Position numbers and translations under genes: made by a program. From DASXRA01 sp046734315 (GTDB lineage: Bacteria; Actinomycetota; Actinomycetes; Mycobacteriales; Jatrophihabitantaceae), in NCBI GenBank assembly GCA_046734315.1, contig JBKPQY010000155.1:1-10196 (forward strand): DNA of 10,196 bases, given 5' to 3'. Every line of letters begins with the position of its first letter. Position 1 is the first letter of the stretch. The notes under the pieces were generated by a model. It saw nothing but the letters and a program-made list of their open reading frames with translations, was not told the origin of the DNA and did no database searches. Shown in pieces: positions 6,196 through 10,196 of the stretch.

Positions 6196-6425
6196 GCCCT
6201 GCCCACCAATCTTGAGATCTGCCCGTTCGGACTGGCAGATGCTATACCGATACGTCTGGTGCGGGAGTCGGCCGGCCGGGGTACCCGCTCCGCGGGCCAT
6301 CGCCGGGGCGCCGCGTAGCAACGCTGCCGGCGGGTGGCGCCCGGACAGTATCGCACGGCCTCCGGGACCGCATCGCAACCGATACCCATAACGGGTCCGT
6401 GTCGAACGCATTGGTACCCCCGGGT
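6196..6425. other. Gene-free part of the divergent region between the SQD1-like gene and leuA
   Basis: No credible gene is present. On the - strand a TATAGC/TAGCAT (6239-6246) could be the -10 of the SQD1-like gene, giving a leader of about 40 nt, without a good -35. The rest is GC-rich and holds three copies of CGATAC or its complement (6249-6254, 6348-6353, 6380-6385), which may be chance. GGTGGG lies 6 nt before the GTG of the SQD1-like gene. Confidence 0.4.
6217..6240 (-). repeat. Inverted repeat at the presumed transcription start of the SQD1-like gene
   Basis: Perfect 7-bp arms ATCTGCC (6217-6223) and GGCAGAT (6234-6240) flank 10 nt, directly downstream of and touching the possible -10 at 6239-6246. 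It is placed where a repressor site or a 5'-UTR hairpin would act. No regulator is identified. Confidence 0.4.
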
Positions 6426-6455
6426 TTGGCTCCGCGCGGCGGAACCGGCTACGCT
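6426..6455 (+). promoter_or_regulatory. Probable leuA promoter
   Basis: TTGGCT (6426-6431) and TACGCT (6450-6455) are separated by 18 bp and fit the actinobacterial housekeeping pattern TTGACN/TANNNT. Transcription would start near 6462, about 4 nt before the ATG of the leader peptide, so the leader would be translated from a nearly leaderless transcript. Confidence 0.6.
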
Positions 6456-6465
6456 CAGCAGCGTC

Positions 6466-6510
6466 ATGGCTGGTGTGCTGCTTCTTCGCAGCCGCGGCGA
6501 GGCCCGGTAA
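6466..6510 (+). CDS. leuA leader peptide (attenuation)
   Basis: A 14-residue reading frame, MAGVLLLRSRGEAR, ending in TAA. Three leucine codons in a row (CTG CTT CTT, 6478-6486) form the sensor; CTT is a minor codon in such GC-rich genomes, which would make stalling sensitive to charged leucyl-tRNA. It lies about 4 nt downstream of the presumed transcription start, has no Shine-Dalgarno, and ends 12 nt before the first base of the terminator. Leader peptides with runs of Leu codons before leuA are known or predicted in other actinobacteria. The position, codon content and matching RNA hairpins make this a firm prediction despite the small size. Confidence 0.8.
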   Translation: MAGVLLLRSRGEAR

Positions 6511-6538
6511 CTCCCGACCGGTCGGCCCCTCGTCGCGG
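6492..6538 (+). promoter_or_regulatory. Antiterminator helix of the leuA attenuator
   Basis: CCGCGGCGAGG (6492-6502) can pair over 11 bp, one of them G-U, with CCTCGTCGCGG (6528-6538). The left arm lies in the second half of the leader-peptide frame. The right arm takes bases 6528, 6537 and 6538 from the terminator stem, so the two structures exclude each other. A ribosome stalled on the Leu codons leaves most of the left arm free, allowing read-through; one that reaches the stop codon covers it and lets the terminator form. Confidence 0.65.
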
Positions 6539-6546
6539 GCCGTTTT
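6523..6546 (+). terminator. Attenuator terminator upstream of leuA
   Basis: Stem CGGCCC (6523-6528) with GGGCCG (6537-6542), an 8-nt loop, and TTTT immediately after (6543-6546). It ends 42 nt before the leuA ATG. An additional helix, 6519-6526 with 6550-6557 (8 bp), could form after read-through and would also block the terminator stem. Confidence 0.72.
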
Positions 6547-6588
6547 GCTGCCGACCGACTCCGCCTCGTCCGGAAGAGAAAGCAGCAG

Positions 6589-8304
6589 ATGAACCGCCCC
6601 GCAGCACAACGCCCGTCCGGTATGCCCTGCAACCGTTATCGGCCTTTCCCGGCCGTCGATCTGCCCGACCGCGCCTGGCCGGCGCGCACCATGACACGGG
6701 CGCCCCGCTGGCTGTCGACCGACCTGCGCGACGGCAACCAGGCGCTGATCGATCCGATGAACGCCGAGCGCAAGCACGCCATGTTCGACCTGCTCGTACG
6801 CATGGGATACAAAGAGATCGAGGTCGGCTTCCCGGCGGCGAGCCAGACCGACTTCGACTTCGTGCGCGCGCTGATCGAGCGCGGCAAGGTGCCCGACGAT
6901 GTCCGCATCTCCGTGCTGACCCAGGCCCGCGAAGAGCTGATCGAGCGCACCGTGCAGTCACTCGTGGGTGCGCGCAACCCTACAGTCCACATGTACAACG
7001 CTGCGGCGCCGCTGTTCCGGCGCGTGGTGTTCGGCTTCCCCGGCGACGGGCGTTCCGAGTGCAAGCAGGTGGCGGTCGAGGGAATCCAGCACATCGTGAA
7101 GTTCGCCGACTACTACCTGCCCGACGCCAACTTCGGGCTGGAGTACTCGCCCGAGATTTTCATGGACACAGAGCTCGACTTCTCGCTGGAGATCTGCGAA
7201 TCGGTCATGGACGTTTGGCAGCCCGATTCCGAGCGCGAGATCATCATCAACCTGCCGTGCACGGTCGAGCGTTCGACCCCGAACGTCTTCGCCGACCAGA
7301 TCGAGTGGATGTCACGCCACCTGTCCCGGCGCGCATTCGTCGCCCTGTCCGTGCACACGCACAACGACCGGGGCACCGCCGTCGCCGACGCGGAGCTCGC
7401 TGTGCTGGCCGGCGCCGACCGGGTCGAGGGATGCCTGTTCGGCAACGGTGAGCGCACCGGCAACGTCGACCTGGTCACCCTCGGGCTGAACCTGTTCAGC
7501 CAGGGCATCGATCCGATGATCGACTTCAGCGATATCGACGAGATCCGCCGTACCGTGGAGTACTGCAACCGCATCGGTGTCCACGAGCGGCACCCGTATG
7601 TCGGCGACCTCGTCTACACGTCCTTCTCCGGCAGCCACCAGGACGCGATCAAGAAGGCGTTCGACGCCGCCGAACGGGAGGCCAAGGAGTCCGGCACGGC
7701 AGTGGACGAGCTGCCGTGGAACATGCCGTATCTGCCGATCGATCCGATGGACGTGGGCCGCTCCTACGAGGCCGTGATCCGGGTCAACTCGCAGTCCGGC
7801 AAGGGCGGCGTCGCGTACATCATGAAGACCGACCACCACCTCGACCTGCCCCGCCGGCTCCAGATCGAGTTCAGTCACGTGATCCAGCGCCACACCGACG
7901 GCGAGGGCGGCGAGGTTACCGGCCCGCAGATGTGGCAGATCTTCTCCGACGAGTACCTCTCGCCGGGGCGTTTCGAATTGGTGCGCTTCGCCTCCGCGAC
8001 GAACGGCGGCGAGCACCTCACCGCGACGGTGCGGGTCGACGGCGTCGAACACGAGGTGGCCGGCTCCGGCAACGGGCCCATCGCCGCGTTCTGCGCAGCG
8101 CTGTCCGCGGTGGACGGTGGCCAGCCGGTGCGGGTGCTGGACTACAGCGAGCATGCGCTCACCGCAGGCCGGGATGCAGAGGCCGCGGCGTACCTCGAGA
8201 TCGAGGTGGGCGATCGGGTGCTGTGGGGAGTCGGCATCAGCGCGTCGATCGTGGAGGCGTCGCTACGCGGGGTCATCAGCGCCCTGAACCGCACCGCGCG
8301 CTGA
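6589..8304 (+). CDS. leuA: 2-isopropylmalate synthase
   Basis: A 571-residue enzyme of the actinobacterial LeuA type. It condenses acetyl-CoA with 2-oxoisovalerate to 2-isopropylmalate, the committed step to leucine. The TIM-barrel part has STDLRDGNQALIDP (43-56), YKEIEVGFPAASQTDFDF (74-91), HTHNDRGTA (256-264) and GCLFGNGERTGNVD (281-294); Asp48, His256, His258 and Asn292 are the expected metal ligands. The segment RSYEAVIRVNSQSGKGGVAY (391-410) links to the C-terminal leucine-binding regulatory domain (about 420-571), which contains SGNGPIAAF and ends WGVGISASIVEASL. Compared with the Mycobacterium tuberculosis protein it lacks the 19-residue repeats in that domain, accounting for part of its shorter length. 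The start ATG at 6589 has GGAAGAG 10 nt upstream. Control is probably double: transcription attenuation by leucine supply and feedback inhibition by leucine. Confidence 0.97.
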   Translation: MNRPAAQRPSGMPCNRYRPFPAVDLPDRAWPARTMTRAPRWLSTDLRDGNQALIDPMNAERKHAMFDLLVRMGYKEIEVGFPAASQTDFDFVRALIERGKVPDDVRISVLTQAREELIERTVQSLVGARNPTVHMYNAAAPLFRRVVFGFPGDGRSECKQVAVEGIQHIVKFADYYLPDANFGLEYSPEIFMDTELDFSLEICESVMDVWQPDSEREIIINLPCTVERSTPNVFADQIEWMSRHLSRRAFVALSVHTHNDRGTAVADAELAVLAGADRVEGCLFGNGERTGNVDLVTLGLNLFSQGIDPMIDFSDIDEIRRTVEYCNRIGVHERHPYVGDLVYTSFSGSHQDAIKKAFDAAEREAKESGTAVDELPWNMPYLPIDPMDVGRSYEAVIRVNSQSGKGGVAYIMKTDHHLDLPRRLQIEFSHVIQRHTDGEGGEVTGPQMWQIFSDEYLSPGRFELVRFASATNGGEHLTATVRVDGVEHEVAGSGNGPIAAFCAALSAVDGGQPVRVLDYSEHALTAGRDAEAAAYLEIEVGDRVLWGVGISASIVEASLRGVISALNRTAR

Positions 8305-8338
8305 GAGTGCCAATGGCATATTCACCGCCAGCCTGGAA

Positions 8339-8359
8339 CGATCGGCGCGGATCCGATCG
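8339..8359. repeat. Perfect inverted repeat in front of the proline-rich protein gene
   Basis: CGATCGG (8339-8345) and CCGATCG (8353-8359) flank 7 nt, in the 66-nt gap after leuA. Its right arm touches the ribosome binding site GAGGAAGG (8359-8366) of the next gene. It could end the leuA transcript (no T-tract), bind a regulator, or shade the ribosome site as RNA. A second small palindrome, TGCCA-A-TGGCA, lies at 8308-8318. Confidence 0.45.
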
Positions 8360-8370
8360 AGGAAGGCGAC

Positions 8371-9180
8371 ATGAGTCAGCCATACGACCCCGCTGAGCAA
8401 CAGCGGGACAGCCAGCAGCCTGGCGATCAGCCGCCCCCGGGGGGGCATCCGGACCGGTACGCAGCACCTCCACCCGGCGGCCCGCCGCCGCCTCCCGGAC
8501 CTCCGCCCGCCGGCCCGCCGCCGCCTCCCGGACCTCCGCCCGGCGGTCCGCCACCCCCGCCTCCTCCCGGACCCCCGCCCACTGGGGGGTCGCCGCCGGG
8601 CTATCCGCCTGCCGGCCCCCCGCCCGGTGGCTATCCGCCTGCTGGCCCCCCGCCCGGTGGCTATCCGCCTGCTGGCCCCCCGCCCGGCGGCTATCCGCCT
8701 GCTGGCCCCCCGCCCGGTGGCCCACCGCCGGGGTATCCGCACGCGCAGCCGGGCTACCCACCTCCGCCCGCGCCGTCGTACCCGCCGGGACCGCCACCCG
8801 GGTACCCCGGCCCTGCGCCGGCGAGGTACGGCCAGCCACCGGTGTTTGCCCAGCCGGCTCCGTGGGCGCCACCACCGAGCGACTATCCAGTACAGGTGTC
8901 GATCCCCTATCCACCCCAGAGCAGCAGAGGGCTGGCGGTCCTGGGCATCATCTACGTCCTCAAGATCCTCGCCGTGCTGCCCGCGTTCATCTGCGTGTAC
9001 TTCGTGGGCATCGCCGCATTCGTGGTGTTCTGGATCGCGCAGTGGGCGGTCTTGTTCACCGGTCGTTACCCCGAGGGTATGCACCGGTTCGTGACGGGCT
9101 ATCTGCGCTGGACCACGCGCGCGTCGGCGTGGCTGTTCGGCCTCACCGACCGCTACCCACCGTTCCGGCTGAGCCCGTAG
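8371..9180 (+). CDS. Proline-rich membrane protein with DUF4389-like domain
   Basis: A 269-residue protein of unknown function. Residues 1-30 are polar (Gln/Asp-rich); about 31-182 are a low-complexity Pro/Gly/Tyr tail with PPGGYPPAGP repeats (about 77-116); residues 186-269 form a hydrophobic hairpin (about 187-229) followed by TGRYPEGMHRFVTGYLRW (230-247), ASAWLFGLTDRYPPF (251-265) and the stop. The C-terminal part is what I recognise as DUF4389, a small actinobacterial membrane domain. There is no signal peptide, so the Pro-rich tail is likely cytosolic, where it could bind partners or self-associate; this is inference. The ATG has GAGGAAGG 4 nt upstream. It converges on the subtilase gene with 10 nt between stop codons. 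Tail length may vary between strains because it is encoded by DNA repeats. Confidence 0.82.
   Translation: MSQPYDPAEQQRDSQQPGDQPPPGGHPDRYAAPPPGGPPPPPGPPPAGPPPPPGPPPGGPPPPPPPGPPPTGGSPPGYPPAGPPPGGYPPAGPPPGGYPPAGPPPGGYPPAGPPPGGPPPGYPHAQPGYPPPPAPSYPPGPPPGYPGPAPARYGQPPVFAQPAPWAPPPSDYPVQVSIPYPPQSSRGLAVLGIIYVLKILAVLPAFICVYFVGIAAFVVFWIAQWAVLFTGRYPEGMHRFVTGYLRWTTRASAWLFGLTDRYPPFRLSP
8476..8541 (+). repeat. Two 33-bp tandem repeats in the proline-rich gene
   Basis: Copies at 8476-8508 and 8509-8541 differ by one base and are followed by a degenerate third copy. They encode a Gly- or Ala-Gly step followed by a proline run and are in frame, so gain or loss of a copy would keep the gene open. Confidence 0.8.
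8599..8718 (+). repeat. Four 30-bp tandem repeats in the proline-rich gene
   Basis: Units at 8599-8628, 8629-8658, 8659-8688 and 8689-8718 are nearly identical; I see differences only at third codon positions (gcc/gct and ggt/ggc). Each encodes GYPPAGPPPG. The near identity at the DNA level points to recent duplication or ongoing slippage/recombination. They have no spacers and are not CRISPR. Confidence 0.9.
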
Positions 9181-9190
9181 GAGCCAGCCG

Positions 9191-10196
9191 CTACTTCTCT
9201 TCCCGGGGCGGCGCGGTGAGATCGTGCCAGACCACACCCAGCTGGTCACGATGCGTCGGGGCAGGCGGGACGTCTTGAGCCGCCCCCCGCCAGAGTCGGC
9301 GGCCGTCGGCGTGCCGGCGTAAACCCGTCATGCCGACGACGGCCAGCACAATCAGCGCGAGCGCACCGAGCAGCCCGACCGCGAACGCGGTCCACACCCG
9401 GGAGGTCCAGACACCGGGCGCCTGACCGACGACGAAGTGCCCGGGCGGCACCGGCCGGGTCGCTGCCGGCGCCGGGGTGGGCAGCGCCTGCACGTTCGCC
9501 GAGTTGGCCGACACGAACGGCGCCAGCGCGTCGTACACCGGATTCGGCGCGTTGGCCGGCACCGACGCGGTGATCGCACGATATGGGTTGATGATCCCGT
9601 ATCCGTAGCTCGGATCCTGCGCGCCCGTGCGGTGCTCGAGTGTGGCGAGCATGCGGGCCACCACCTGCCGCCCCGCAAGCGCGGGATACTTCGACCAGAT
9701 CATGGCCAGGGCGGCTGCGGTGATGGCGGTCGCCTGGCTGGTGCCGTCTCCGACGAAGGCCTGCCGCGGCACCCGTGCGAGCGAGGGGACGTTCACGCCC
9801 GGCGCAGTCACAGTCAGGTACTTGTGCCTCGACGAGAACGCCGGCACGTGGCCTTGCGAGTCGACGGCGCCGACCGACACCACGCCGAGGCAGACGCCCG
9901 GCTCTTCGACCGGGCTGCCCTTCTGCCCGGAATTACCCGACGACGCAAGGACGATCGCGCCCTTGCTGATCGCGTAGTTGATCGCCTTCTGTTCGTCGTC
10001 CGGGCATGGCATCTTGTCCGAGGCCGGGTTGCGCGAGCCACCCAGCGACATGCTGAGGATCTTGCCGCCGTTCTTGGCGGCCCACCGGATCGCGTCGGCC
10101 AAGTGGTCGTTGCCGTTGGTGGGGGCGTCGTTCGTGCCGCGCAGCGGCACCGCGACGGGCAGTAGCTTCGCGTTCGGCGCAAGGCCGGTGATGCCC
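9191..10196 (-). CDS. Membrane-anchored subtilisin-like serine protease (mycosin-like), C-terminal part
   Basis: The N-terminus lies beyond the right edge; about 335 residues are visible. The frame runs through the edge with GLAPNAKLLPVAV, a typical subtilase strand. Seen here are SMSLGG, the oxyanion-hole Asn in LASSGNSGQKG, and the catalytic Ser in GDGTSQATA (codon 9737-9739). The catalytic Asp and His would be off-window. Two cysteines (in MPCPDD and GVCLGV) could form a disulfide, in keeping with export. After the domain comes GYGIINPYRAIT, an Ala/Pro linker, one membrane helix (about 9328-9394) and a basic cytosolic tail ending REEK. This layout resembles mycosins of type VII secretion systems, but no esx or ecc gene is in view, so a general S8 peptidase is equally possible. 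It converges on the DUF4389 gene. Confidence 0.87.
   Translation of the reverse strand, partial: GITGLAPNAKLLPVAVPLRGTNDAPTNGNDHLADAIRWAAKNGGKILSMSLGGSRNPASDKMPCPDDEQKAINYAISKGAIVLASSGNSGQKGSPVEEPGVCLGVVSVGAVDSQGHVPAFSSRHKYLTVTAPGVNVPSLARVPRQAFVGDGTSQATAITAAALAMIWSKYPALAGRQVVARMLATLEHRTGAQDPSYGYGIINPYRAITASVPANAPNPVYDALAPFVSANSANVQALPTPAPAATRPVPPGHFVVGQAPGVWTSRVWTAFAVGLLGALALIVLAVVGMTGLRRHADGRRLWRGAAQDVPPAPTHRDQLGVVWHDLTAPPREEK

Noticed and set aside
4981..6318. A 445-codon open frame on the + strand
   Set aside because: Antisense shadow of the SQD1-like gene; Val/Asp/Arg-rich with no motif.
6196..6777. N-terminal extension of the SQD1-like protein up to 6777
   Set aside because: The nucleotide-binding fold starts exactly at the GTG at 6193-6195; the upstream part has no protein-like pattern and crosses the leuA leader region.
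8599..8718. CRISPR-like repeat array
   Set aside because: The 30-bp units are directly adjacent with no spacers and encode in-frame peptide repeats.
8263..9249. A 328-codon Arg/Gly-rich open frame on the - strand
   Set aside because: It is the reverse of the proline-rich gene; its apparent repeats only mirror the DNA repeats.
9191..10196. Type VII secretion locus
   Set aside because: The protease resembles mycosins in layout, but no esx, ecc or PE/PPE-like gene is visible, so the system cannot be claimed from this window.

Overview
The window is GC-rich DNA with many GTG starts. It most likely comes from an actinomycete (high-GC Gram-positive). The evidence is an actinobacterial-type LeuA that matches the mycobacterial enzyme block for block, a cysteine-rich APS-reductase-type CysH, TANNNT-like -10 elements, possible leaderless starts, and a mycosin-like membrane-anchored subtilase. 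I cannot name the genus. No rRNA, tRNA, CRISPR or transposase was seen.

Layout. (1) From 1 to 3545 everything reads on the - strand. In transcription order the genes are cysH (sulfite production), a gamma-aminobutyraldehyde dehydrogenase, bioY (biotin importer), a 74-residue biotin-acceptor protein overlapping bioY by GTGA, and the start of gabT (GABA aminotransferase, cut by the window edge). The aldehyde dehydrogenase and GabT are consecutive steps of putrescine/GABA breakdown, with a biotin gene pair between them. A 15-bp inverted repeat fills the gap between the biotin-acceptor gene and gabT. (2) From 3677 to 6195 there is a sugar module: a cytosolic GT2 glycosyltransferase on the + strand, convergent with a - strand pair made of an SQD1-like nucleotide-sugar enzyme and a GtrA-family membrane protein, which share a TAATG junction. 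The pattern suggests a nucleotide sugar is modified, loaded on a lipid carrier and flipped for envelope decoration. The SQD1 resemblance plus cysH next door raises the possibility of a sulfonated sugar. (3) From 6426 to 8304 is leuA with a complete-looking leucine attenuator: promoter, 14-residue leader peptide with three consecutive Leu codons, an 11-bp antiterminator and a terminator with a T-tract. (4) From 8371 to 9180 is a membrane protein with a long Pro/Gly/Tyr-rich N-terminal tail encoded by DNA tandem repeats and a DUF4389-like C-terminal domain. (5) From 9191 to the right edge, on the - strand, is the C-terminal part of a secreted, membrane-anchored subtilisin-like protease.

The best candidates for follow-up are the SQD1-like/GtrA/GT2 module beside cysH, the leuA attenuator, the gabT-proximal inverted repeat, and the BioY/biotin-acceptor coupling. 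All assignments rest on reading motifs and remembered family sequences. No database search was run.
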